Below are positions 1 through 7,080 of a stretch of DNA of 14,130 nucleotides, in pieces (position 1 is the stretch's first letter; each line of letters starts with the position of its first letter). The notes under the pieces are model-generated. The model was not told the origin of the DNA and searched no databases. It saw only the letters and a list, made by a program, of their open reading frames with translations. Source of the DNA: JAZQHR01 sp045540815 (lineage in GTDB: Bacteria; Bacillota; Clostridia; UMGS1810). The stretch is taken from the NCBI GenBank assembly GCA_045540815.1, contig JAZQHY010000011.1:1-14130 (forward strand). The letters run 5' to 3'. The position numbers and the translations under genes were made by a program.

Positions 1-237
1 TGCCTCGAGCATTTCAAATGCAAGTATAATATCAGCTTCACCCTGGTCAATGATAGGAGAGTATATCTTTTCGCCGTACTTAACATATGTAACAACGCTT
101 CCGCCTCTCTGGCTCATTCCGTGAACTTCCGATACCTTTACATCGTAGCCTTCATTAATAACGGCGTTTCCTAAAATACGGCTTGCAAGAAGTGTTCCTT
201 GTCCGCCTACGCCGACTATCATAATATTTTTAGCCAT
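1..237 (-). CDS. iorB: Indolepyruvate:ferredoxin oxidoreductase, beta subunit (partial, N-terminal 79 residues)
   Basis: This is the gamma-domain subunit of the two-subunit indolepyruvate:ferredoxin oxidoreductase, which works with IorA to convert aryl-2-oxoacids and CoA into aryl-acyl-CoA, CO2 and reduced ferredoxin in the cytoplasm. The translation begins MAKNIMIVGVGGQGTLLASR, the glycine-rich GVGGQG motif typical of this family. It continues with an EVHGMSQRGGSV segment (about residues 38-49), also characteristic of IorB and related 2-oxoacid oxidoreductase gamma domains. The frame is open to the window edge, so more than half of the usual protein (about 190 residues) is missing. The start is supported by an AGGAGG ribosome binding site inside the last codons of iorA. 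The two genes are 3 bp apart, so they are almost certainly co-transcribed and probably translationally coupled. The assignment is firm. The preferred substrate (indole-, phenyl- or hydroxyphenylpyruvate) cannot be read from the sequence. Confidence 0.92.
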   Translation of the reverse strand, partial: MAKNIMIVGVGGQGTLLASRILGNAVINEGYDVKVSEVHGMSQRGGSVVTYVKYGEKIYSPIIDQGEADIILAFEMLEA

Positions 238-240
238 ATT

Positions 241-1974
241 TTAGTCCTCCTTTTTAATCGCGCCAAACGGACAAACGTTTATGCATAGCCCGCATCCGTT
301 ACACTGATTTTTGTCTATCTGGATATTGCCGTCTTTAATTGATATTGCAGGGCAACCAAGCTTCATACACATTTTACATTTTTTGCAATCATCAGTTATC
401 TTGCAGTGTCCTGTGTATTTAACAGTTTTAAGCAGTGCGCAAGGTCTTTGAGCGATAATTACCGAAGGCTCGTCTGCATTAACCTCTTCTTTTACTACTT
501 CTTCAAAATGTTTTAAATCAAACGGGTCAGCTACAACAACTCTTTTTACACCAACCGCTTTTGCAAGAGCAACAAGGTCTACGTTTGTAGTAGGCTCTTT
601 TCTTATTGTGTAACCTGTAGTAGGGTTATCCTGATGTCCTGTCATACCTGTTATAGAGTTGTCAAGGATAATCACTGTGTTGTTACCTTTATTGTAAACT
701 ATATCTATAAGGCCGGTGATGCCTGAATGAATAAATGTAGAATCACCTATTACCGCAACGAGTTTTTTGTTAAACTCATTACCGCGGGCTTTTGCCATAC
801 CCATTGCTCCGCTGACACTTGCACCCATACAAACAGTAGTATCTACGCTTGCAAGAGGTGCAACAGCACCAAGTGTGTAACAACCGATATCTCCTGATAC
901 TACAAGACCTAGCTTTTTAAGTACATAGAATGTGCCTCTGTGAGGGCATCCTGCACACATTACAGGAGGTCTTACAGGAATTGCTTCGTCGACAGTTAGC
1001 TTATCAGCACTTTCTTCACCTGTAACTGCTTTTTTAATCATTGACGGAGTGTATTCGCCAAGAAGAGTAAATTTCTCTTTGCCAATTACATCTAAGCCAA
1101 GTGATTTACAATGTCTTTCGAATATCGGGTCAAGCTCTTCTATAACATATACTTTTTCGTGCTTTGCACAGAAATCTTTTATAAGTTTATCAGGAAGAGG
1201 GTAGACCATACCAAGTTTTAAATAACTTACACTATCGCCAAGCGCCTCTTTTGCATACATATATGAAATACCCGATGTGATAATACCTATTTTGTCAGAA
1301 TTTATTTCTACTTTGTTTAATTCGGAGTTTTCAGCATATTCTTTTAATGCTGCCATTCTTTCTTCAACGATAACGTGTCTTTTTACAGCATTTGCAGGCA
1401 TCATTACGTTTTTAGCAATGTTTTTCTCGTAAGGTTTAAGTTCTACATCTTTACGAGGCATTTCTTCGACTAAACTCTGTGAATGAGATACTCTTGTAGA
1501 AAGTCTTAAGATAACGGGAGTGTCGAACTTTTCACTTAATTCGTATGCTATTTTTGTAAAGTCGCGACATTCCAAACTGTCAGATGGTTCAAGCATCATT
1601 GTTTTTGATGCCTCTGCGTAATGTCTTGAATCCTGTTCGTTCTGTGAAGAATGCATACCAGGGTCATCGGCAACGCAGAATACAAGTCCTCCGTTTACAC
1701 CTATATAGCTTACAGTAAATAGCGGGTCTGCCATTACGTTCATACCAACGTGTTTCATACAAGACATACTTCTTGCACCGCCTATAGATGCGCCAATAGC
1801 AACTTCAGCTGCAACCTTTTCGTTTGATGACCACTCAACGTATATTTCGTCATATTTTACTATGTTTTCAGTTATTTCTGTACTTGGCGTACCCGGATAT
1901 GACGCAACAACGCTAACACCTGCTTCATATGCACCGCGGGCAACCGCTTCATTTCCAAGCATAAGTCTTTTCAT
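241..1974 (-). CDS. iorA: Indolepyruvate:ferredoxin oxidoreductase, alpha subunit
   Basis: This is the thiamine-diphosphate and iron-sulfur catalytic subunit that decarboxylates aryl-2-oxoacids to aryl-acyl-CoA using ferredoxin. In the 577-residue form, the N-terminal pyrimidine-binding type domain has the conserved YPGTPSTEI (about 26-34). The central CAGCPHRG (about 340-347) and the GDSTFIHSG segment followed by a DN pair (about 410-440) mark the thiamine-diphosphate domain. The C-terminus carries two 4Fe-4S ferredoxin motifs, CxxCxxCxxxxCP (about 530-542) and CxxCxxCxxxCP (about 558-569). Length and domain order match full-length IorA. An in-frame ATG six codons upstream (1992) gives 583 residues but has no ribosome binding site. 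The chosen ATG has AAAGGA nine bases upstream, and the protein then starts MKRLMLGNEAVARG. The gene follows the acyl-CoA ligase by 24 bp and precedes iorB by 3 bp, in one leftward operon. Confidence 0.95.
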   Translation of the reverse strand: MKRLMLGNEAVARGAYEAGVSVVASYPGTPSTEITENIVKYDEIYVEWSSNEKVAAEVAIGASIGGARSMSCMKHVGMNVMADPLFTVSYIGVNGGLVFCVADDPGMHSSQNEQDSRHYAEASKTMMLEPSDSLECRDFTKIAYELSEKFDTPVILRLSTRVSHSQSLVEEMPRKDVELKPYEKNIAKNVMMPANAVKRHVIVEERMAALKEYAENSELNKVEINSDKIGIITSGISYMYAKEALGDSVSYLKLGMVYPLPDKLIKDFCAKHEKVYVIEELDPIFERHCKSLGLDVIGKEKFTLLGEYTPSMIKKAVTGEESADKLTVDEAIPVRPPVMCAGCPHRGTFYVLKKLGLVVSGDIGCYTLGAVAPLASVDTTVCMGASVSGAMGMAKARGNEFNKKLVAVIGDSTFIHSGITGLIDIVYNKGNNTVIILDNSITGMTGHQDNPTTGYTIRKEPTTNVDLVALAKAVGVKRVVVADPFDLKHFEEVVKEEVNADEPSVIIAQRPCALLKTVKYTGHCKITDDCKKCKMCMKLGCPAISIKDGNIQIDKNQCNGCGLCINVCPFGAIKKED

Positions 1975-1983
1975 AGCATTAAT

Positions 1984-1989
1984 TCCTTT
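1984..1989 (-). promoter_or_regulatory. Ribosome binding site deciding the iorA start
   Basis: AAAGGA on the minus strand lies nine bases before the ATG at 1974. It falls inside the first codons of the longer reading frame that begins at 1992, and the DNA upstream of that longer start is AT-only with no Shine-Dalgarno match. This favours the shorter 577-residue IorA. Confidence 0.65.
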
Positions 1990-1998
1990 CATTAATAA

Positions 1999-3636
1999 TT
2001 ATTTAATCTGTGCCGATACTAAGCTTTCGCCACAGTATATTTCTCTAAGACGAGGTTTTTCAATCTTACCTGTTGGGTTTCTTGGAACCTCGGCAAATAT
2101 TATTTTACGAGGACGTTTGTATTTTGGAAGGTCAAGACAAAATTCGTTTATATCTTCTTCGCTGCATTTAAAATCCTCTTTGATTTCAATGATAGCAGCA
2201 GCGATTTCGCCAAGTCTTGCATCAGGAAGACCGATTACTGCAACGTCTTTTATTGCCTGATGCTGTCTTAAGAAGTCTTCAATCTGAACAGGGTATAGGT
2301 TTTCACCGCCAGATATGATAACGTCCTTCTTTCTGTCGACCAGATATATAAATCCGTCTTCGTCCATTTTTGCCATATCGCCTGTAAGAAGCCATCCGTT
2401 TTTTAGCACTTCATTTGTGGCTTTTTCGTCGTTGTAGTAACAAGTCATAACACCAGGACCATATACTGCAAGTTCGCCGACATCGCCTTTTTCAACTTCG
2501 TTAAGGTTTGAGTCAATGATTTTAACCTGCCAGCCATATCCTGCTTTTCCTATTGCGCCAACTTTATGAATGTTTTCAACTCCTAGATGCACACAACCAG
2601 GTCCAATAGATTCTGAAAGACCATAGTTAGTGTCATATTCGTGTTTAGGGAATTTTTCTTTCCAACGTTTTATTAGACTTGGAGGTACAGGCTGTGCACC
2701 TATGTGCATAAGGCGCCATTTTGACAGGTCGTATTCTTCTAGGTTGATTTCGCCTCTGTCGATAGCATCTAATATATCCTGCGCCCAAGGAACTAGTAAC
2801 CAAACTATAGAACAAGCCTCTTCTGATGCGGCCTTTATAATCCATTCAGGTTTTATACCTTTTAGCAGAACCGCTTTTGAACCTGAAATAAGACTTCCGA
2901 ACCAATGCATTTTTGCACCTGTGTGGTAAAGAGGAGGTATGCATAGGAATGTATCGTCCTTTGTTTGTCCGTGGTGGTTTTGTTCGCAACGTGCTGAATG
3001 TATTAGACTTTCGTGCTTGTGAAGAATAGCTTTCGGAAATCCTGTTGTGCCTGATGAAAAATATATAGCTGAATAATCTTCTTCAGCAAGCTCGATTTCG
3101 GGAGCTTTCGAAGAACAGTATGTAACTAGCTTATCATAGCTTTCGGAAAATGTAGGACAGTTTTTGCCAACATAGAAAACCTGCGAAACCTTTGGAAGTC
3201 TGTCGCAAATTTCTTCTATACGTCCGATAAATTCCGGGCCAAATACCAGCACATCGGCATCAGCAAGGTTTAAACAGTATTTTATTTCAGATGCGGTATA
3301 TCTATAATTAAGCGGAACTGCAAGCGCGCCTGTTTTAAGTATACCAAAATATATTGGAAGCCACTCTAAACAGTTCATAAGAAGTATAGCAACCTTGTCG
3401 CCTTTTTTGATTCCGCGGCTGAGTAGAAGGTTTGCAAATCTGTTTGCTTTTTTGTCAAACTCACTCCAGGTAATTTCCTGCCTGCCACTTTCTTCGGGGT
3501 TGGGCTGGATAAGGGCATATTCCTTCCAAGTTATTTTTGCTTTTTCCATCATATGCGGAGCAATCTCAACGAGTGCGGTATCATTAGGGTATTGCTCGGC
3601 ATTTTTTGCTAGTAAATCTACAATAGTCATAACCAT
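1999..3636 (-). CDS. AMP-forming acyl-CoA ligase (ANL superfamily), probably acting on an aryl or fatty acid
   Basis: This is a 545-residue adenylate-forming enzyme expected to activate a carboxylic acid with ATP and load it onto CoA, giving AMP and pyrophosphate. All ANL core motifs are present: the P-loop SSGTTGFPKA (about 194-203), YGLSES (about 338-343), the LTGD element (417-420), the hinge region DRKKDVIISGGENLYP (about 434-449) and the C-terminal NPTGK with the catalytic lysine (K524). There is no signal peptide or membrane segment, so it is cytoplasmic. The ATG at 3636 has GAAAGGA about five bases upstream; an ATG two codons later is less well spaced. The N-terminal part has an unusual stretch with two ITWxE motifs 20 residues apart. 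It is the first gene of the operon with iorA and iorB, so an arylacetate substrate is a reasonable inference. Sequence alone would equally fit a medium- or long-chain fatty acid ligase. It is not a PaaK-type ligase by overall motif layout. Confidence 0.85.
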   Translation of the reverse strand: MVMTIVDLLAKNAEQYPNDTALVEIAPHMMEKAKITWKEYALIQPNPEESGRQEITWSEFDKKANRFANLLLSRGIKKGDKVAILLMNCLEWLPIYFGILKTGALAVPLNYRYTASEIKYCLNLADADVLVFGPEFIGRIEEICDRLPKVSQVFYVGKNCPTFSESYDKLVTYCSSKAPEIELAEEDYSAIYFSSGTTGFPKAILHKHESLIHSARCEQNHHGQTKDDTFLCIPPLYHTGAKMHWFGSLISGSKAVLLKGIKPEWIIKAASEEACSIVWLLVPWAQDILDAIDRGEINLEEYDLSKWRLMHIGAQPVPPSLIKRWKEKFPKHEYDTNYGLSESIGPGCVHLGVENIHKVGAIGKAGYGWQVKIIDSNLNEVEKGDVGELAVYGPGVMTCYYNDEKATNEVLKNGWLLTGDMAKMDEDGFIYLVDRKKDVIISGGENLYPVQIEDFLRQHQAIKDVAVIGLPDARLGEIAAAIIEIKEDFKCSEEDINEFCLDLPKYKRPRKIIFAEVPRNPTGKIEKPRLREIYCGESLVSAQIK

Positions 3637-3665
3637 ATGTATCCTTTCGATATTTATATCACTCT

Positions 3666-3694
3666 ATTTTAACATAAAATGTGACAAAAACCAA
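3666..3694 (-). promoter_or_regulatory. Candidate promoter of the ligase-iorA-iorB operon
   Basis: On the minus strand, TAAAAT (3671-3666) is preceded by TGT, giving an extended -10. TTGGTT (3694-3689) lies 17 bases upstream as a weak -35. Predicted transcription would start near 3659, leaving a leader of about 22 nt with the ribosome binding site of the ligase. The -35 matches only three consensus positions and the region is very AT-rich, so this is only moderately supported. Confidence 0.45.
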
Positions 3695-3795
3695 GCATTT
3701 ATTTTTATTTTTTAAAAACTTTTTAATTGTCAATGTTTTAATTCTAAAAAACAGTGGAAATATATGTAAAAAACATTAAAAAGCTTGGAATATAA

Positions 3796-3807
3796 GGTTT
3801 TTAAACC
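3796..3807. repeat. Small palindrome just upstream of the glg promoter
   Basis: GGTTT-TT-AAACC is a perfect inverted repeat with 5-bp arms and a 2-bp centre. It ends nine bases before the -35 of the glg promoter, a position where an activator or repressor could bind. A short palindrome in AT-rich DNA can arise by chance, and no known operator consensus was recognised. Confidence 0.25.
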
Positions 3808-3816
3808 AAAAAACCA

Positions 3817-3845
3817 TTTACAATCGCATTTTTCTGTGTTATAAT
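3817..3845 (+). promoter_or_regulatory. Promoter of the glycogen operon
   Basis: TTTACA (3817-3822) and a perfect TATAAT (3840-3845) are separated by exactly 17 bases. The -10 is preceded by TG and one base (3837-3839), making it an extended -10. This is close to the housekeeping sigma-A consensus. Transcription should start near 3852 and give a leader of about 76 nt before the glgB ATG. It is the only convincing promoter seen for the rightward operon, so glgB to the GH13 gene are probably driven from here. Confidence 0.8.
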
Positions 3846-3887
3846 GTACATAAGTTAAATTATATAGTTCATCAGGGATAGTCATAC

Positions 3888-3923
3888 GTGTATGTAATTG
3901 ACTTAAATAATCATCAGGAGTGA
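3888..3923 (+). CDS. Possible 11-codon upstream ORF in the glgB leader
   Basis: A GTG codon at 3888 is preceded by AGGGA with nine bases between. It opens a frame encoding MYVIDLNNHQE and stops at TGA (3921-3923), four bases before the glgB ATG. The last two codons, CAG GAG, are the glgB ribosome binding site itself. If translated, it would couple ribosome passage to glgB initiation. It is very short, uses a GTG start and could be chance, so this is a candidate only. Confidence 0.2.
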   Translation: MYVIDLNNHQE

Positions 3924-3927
3924 TATT

Positions 3928-5844
3928 ATGAGAAGCGTACAGAAAAATCACGATAGATCATCTGGCAACGGTATATGTATATCTGATGAAATCGAACTTT
4001 TTGCAAAAGGTCAAAACTATAGAGCATATAGTTTTTTAGGTTGTCATAAAAATGATAAAGAAGGGAATAGCGGTTACACATTTAGAGTGTGGGCGCCAAA
4101 TGCAAGAAGCGTAAGAGTCCTGGGAGATTTTAATGGTTGGGATGTTAATTCCCCTGTGATGAATAGATTAAACTGTGGTATATGGGAGATTGTCGTTAAT
4201 GACGCAAAGGTTTACGATGCATATAAGTATTATATAGAAAGACCGGATGGAAGTTTTGTTTATAAAAGCGACCCTTACGGATATCATATGTGCACCAGAC
4301 CTGAAAACGCCAGCAAAGTTTTTGACATAGAAGGATTTAAGTGGACGGATAAAAATTATCTTTCTAATAATGCCAAAACAAATGTACTTGAAAAGCCAAT
4401 AAATATATACGAGATGCATTTGGGATCGTGGAAAGTTCACGATGATGGAAATCCATACACATACAGAGAAATAGCAGACGAGCTTGTAGAGTATGTGCTT
4501 GATATGGGATACACACATATAGAACTTATGCCTGTAAGTGAATATCCGTTTGACCCATCGTGGGGATATCAGGTAACAGGATATTTTGCTCCTACATCAA
4601 GATATGGAACACCATATGATTTTATGTATTTTGTAAACAAATGTCACGAAAATGGTATTGGTGTTATTCTCGACTGGGTAGGTGCACATTTCCCTAAAGA
4701 CGAAAACGGTCTTTATGAGTTTGATGGCGGATTCTGTTACGAATCAGGTGACCCCCTTATGAATGAGCACCCGGACTGGGGTACAAGGATATTTGATTAT
4801 GGCAGAAATGAGGTTGTATCATTCCTTGCATCAAATGTTGTTTTCTGGCTTGATAAATATCATATTGACGGTATAAGAGTAGATGCTGTTGCATCTATGT
4901 TATATCTTGATTATGGCAAGAAGGACGGCGAGTGGAGAGCAAATAGATACGGTGGCAAGGAAAATCTTGACGCAATAGAGTTCTTAAGAAAAATGAACAA
5001 AGCTGCTTTTGAATTCAAAAAAGATGTTCTTATGATTGCAGAGGAATCGACAGCGTTTCCGCTTGTAACCAAGCCTGATTTTGCAGGCGGTCTTGGTTTT
5101 AATATGAAATGGAATATGGGCTGGATGAATGATATGCTAAGATATATGTCGCTTGACCCATTGTACAGAAAGGGCAGTCACAATAATCTTACATTCTCTA
5201 TGACATACGCCTTTTCGGAGAATTTCATATTACCTCTTTCACACGATGAGGTAGTTTATGGTAAATGCTCGATGATAAATAAAATGCCGGGCGAATACGA
5301 TGAAAAATTTAATAACCTTAGAGCTTTTTATGCATATATGATGGCTCATCCGGGAAAGAAATTGTCGTTTATGGGAAATGAGTTCGCACAGTTTAACGAA
5401 TGGAATTACGCGACTGAGCTTGACTGGAATTTGCTTGAATTTGATAAGCATAAAAAGATGAAAAGCTTTGTTAAGGAGCTAAATAATTTTTATAAAGAAA
5501 ATCCTGCTTTTTGGGAGATTGACGATGATTGGAGCGGTTTTAACTGGATAAGTAATGACGATAATGATCAGAGCATCGTATCATTTAGAAGGATTGATAA
5601 AAAAGGCAGAGAAGTTATAGTGATATGTAACTTCTGCCCTGTAACACGTAAAAATTACCGAATTGGTGTTCCGTACGAAGGTAATTACAAACCGGTATTT
5701 TCCACAGATTACAAAAGATTTGGCGGAAACGGCGAGATTTTAAGAAAGAAAAAGAGCGAAAAAATACCTTTCCACGGATTCTCGCAGAGCATTTCAGTAA
5801 CAGTTCCGCAGATGTCTACAGTGTATTATGTGATTGAAAAATGA
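3928..5844 (+). CDS. glgB: 1,4-alpha-glucan branching enzyme
   Basis: This GH13 transglycosylase cuts alpha-1,4 chains and rejoins them as alpha-1,6 branches in glycogen. The 638-residue protein has an N-terminal CBM48-type domain (about 45-135, with FRVWAPNARSVRVLGDFNGW) and then the catalytic barrel. The four GH13 regions are DWVGAHFPKD (249-258), GIRVDAVASM (nucleophile D319), MIAEES (acid/base E372) and LPLSHDEVVYGK (H439, D440). The C-terminal beta domain ends near the stop. The length is normal for bacterial GlgB of the short N-terminus type. Region I has glycine where most branching enzymes have proline (DWVP). The ATG has AGGAG seven bases upstream. It is the first gene of the glycogen operon, with glgC starting 30 bp after its stop. 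There is no signal peptide, so it is cytoplasmic. Confidence 0.96.
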   Translation: MRSVQKNHDRSSGNGICISDEIELFAKGQNYRAYSFLGCHKNDKEGNSGYTFRVWAPNARSVRVLGDFNGWDVNSPVMNRLNCGIWEIVVNDAKVYDAYKYYIERPDGSFVYKSDPYGYHMCTRPENASKVFDIEGFKWTDKNYLSNNAKTNVLEKPINIYEMHLGSWKVHDDGNPYTYREIADELVEYVLDMGYTHIELMPVSEYPFDPSWGYQVTGYFAPTSRYGTPYDFMYFVNKCHENGIGVILDWVGAHFPKDENGLYEFDGGFCYESGDPLMNEHPDWGTRIFDYGRNEVVSFLASNVVFWLDKYHIDGIRVDAVASMLYLDYGKKDGEWRANRYGGKENLDAIEFLRKMNKAAFEFKKDVLMIAEESTAFPLVTKPDFAGGLGFNMKWNMGWMNDMLRYMSLDPLYRKGSHNNLTFSMTYAFSENFILPLSHDEVVYGKCSMINKMPGEYDEKFNNLRAFYAYMMAHPGKKLSFMGNEFAQFNEWNYATELDWNLLEFDKHKKMKSFVKELNNFYKENPAFWEIDDDWSGFNWISNDDNDQSIVSFRRIDKKGREVIVICNFCPVTRKNYRIGVPYEGNYKPVFSTDYKRFGGNGEILRKKKSEKIPFHGFSQSISVTVPQMSTVYYVIEK

Positions 5845-5874
5845 TGAAAAATATAAAGGAGGCAGTTTAGTATT

Positions 5875-7062
5875 ATGCAAAGACGTAAAGAGTGTATAGC
5901 AATGTTGTTGGCTGGTGGTCAAGGAAGCAGACTTATGGTACTCACAGAAGAAACGGCAAAACCAGCTGTCCCTTTTGGCGGTAAATACAGAATAATAGAT
6001 TTTCCGCTATCAAACTGTGTAAATTCGGGTATAGATACGGTTGGTATCCTTACACAGTATCAGCCCCTTGAACTAAATGACTATATTGGTAATGGTCAGC
6101 CTTGGGGACTTAATAGAAACCACGGCGGTGTTCACGTACTTCCGCCATATCAAAAATCGCAAAAGACAGAATGGTACAAAGGTACGGCAAATGCGATTTA
6201 TCAGAACATTCACTTTATAGACAGGTATGAACCTGAATATGTACTTATTTTATCTGGTGACCACATATATAAAATGGATTATTCAAAAATGCTGGCATTT
6301 CACGAGAAGAAAAAATCGGACTGTACTATAGCCGTTTTAGATGTACCGCTTGAAGAAGCTTCAAGATTTGGTATAATGAATGCAGATGATAATGATAAGA
6401 TATATGAGTTTGAAGAAAAGCCTAAAAAGCCAAAGAGTACAAAGGCATCTATGGGTGTATATCTATTTAATTGGAAGATACTAAAAGAGTATCTTATTAT
6501 GGATGAAGAGGATCCAAAATCATCAAATGACTTTGGAAAAAATGTTATCCCTGCACTTCTTCGCGATAATAAGAAGCTTTTTGCATATTCGTTTGACGGA
6601 TACTGGAAGGATGTTGGAACTATTAAGAGTTTATGGGAAGCAAATATGGATCTTTTAAATCCTGATGTTCCGTTTAACCTTAAAGACCGTGATTTCAAGA
6701 TTTATGCAAGAAACTATGCTAAGCCTTCAAGCTTTATTTCAAAAAGCTCTGATATTATAAATTCATATATAGCAGAAGGTTGCGTTATAAAAGGTAAGGT
6801 AACAAATTCTATCATTTCTACAGGTTGCATAGTTGAAGAAGGCGCAGAAATTTCAGACAGTATCGTTATGCCAAATAGTAAGATAGAAAAAAGCGCCAAC
6901 ATAAAATACGCAATTATCGGTGAAGAAAGCACTGTATGCCAGAACGCTAAAGTCGGCGACAAACCAGAATTTTACGATGAGTCGGAGTGGGGTATAAGCG
7001 TTGTGGGTAAAGGCAAGACAATTAAGAAAAACGGTGTTGTAAAAGTAAATGAGATAGTTTAA
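5875..7062 (+). CDS. glgC: Glucose-1-phosphate adenylyltransferase, catalytic subunit (ADP-glucose pyrophosphorylase)
   Basis: The enzyme makes ADP-glucose from ATP and glucose-1-phosphate, the committed and usually regulated step of bacterial glycogen synthesis. The 395-residue protein shows the nucleotide-binding LLAGGQGSRL (11-20), AKPAVPFGGKYRIIDF (28-43), the metal-site GDH (D129), FEEKP (179-183) and a C-terminal left-handed beta-helix of hexapeptide-like repeats from about residue 285 to 365. Catalytic features are intact, in contrast to the next gene. An AAAGGAGG site (5855-5862) lies 12 bases before the ATG, a little long, but no other start is available and the N-terminus aligns with the family. 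It is followed 18 bp later by glgD, with which it is expected to form a mixed oligomer, as known for Bacillota GlgCD. Confidence 0.96.
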   Translation: MQRRKECIAMLLAGGQGSRLMVLTEETAKPAVPFGGKYRIIDFPLSNCVNSGIDTVGILTQYQPLELNDYIGNGQPWGLNRNHGGVHVLPPYQKSQKTEWYKGTANAIYQNIHFIDRYEPEYVLILSGDHIYKMDYSKMLAFHEKKKSDCTIAVLDVPLEEASRFGIMNADDNDKIYEFEEKPKKPKSTKASMGVYLFNWKILKEYLIMDEEDPKSSNDFGKNVIPALLRDNKKLFAYSFDGYWKDVGTIKSLWEANMDLLNPDVPFNLKDRDFKIYARNYAKPSSFISKSSDIINSYIAEGCVIKGKVTNSIISTGCIVEEGAEISDSIVMPNSKIEKSANIKYAIIGEESTVCQNAKVGDKPEFYDESEWGISVVGKGKTIKKNGVVKVNEIV

Positions 7063-7080
7063 TTTAAAGGGTGATTATAA

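Noticed and set aside
1975..1992. The upstream ATG of iorA at 1992, adding six residues.
   Set aside because: There is no Shine-Dalgarno before it, and the AAAGGA serving the next ATG lies inside the added codons.
1862..2260. A 132-codon plus-strand frame spanning the ligase/iorA junction.
   Set aside because: It lies opposite two strongly supported genes with clear conserved motifs, has no recognisable domain and is a shadow frame.
3637..3927. A CcpA cre site, T-box or riboswitch in the divergent region.
   Set aside because: No match to a cre-like consensus or to conserved riboswitch or T-box elements was recognised; only promoters, short palindromes and a possible short upstream ORF can be supported.
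3730..3951. A 73-codon minus-strand reading frame in the divergent intergenic region.
   Set aside because: It starts with GTG inside glgB, has no ribosome binding site, covers the glg promoter, and its composition reflects AT-rich non-coding DNA.
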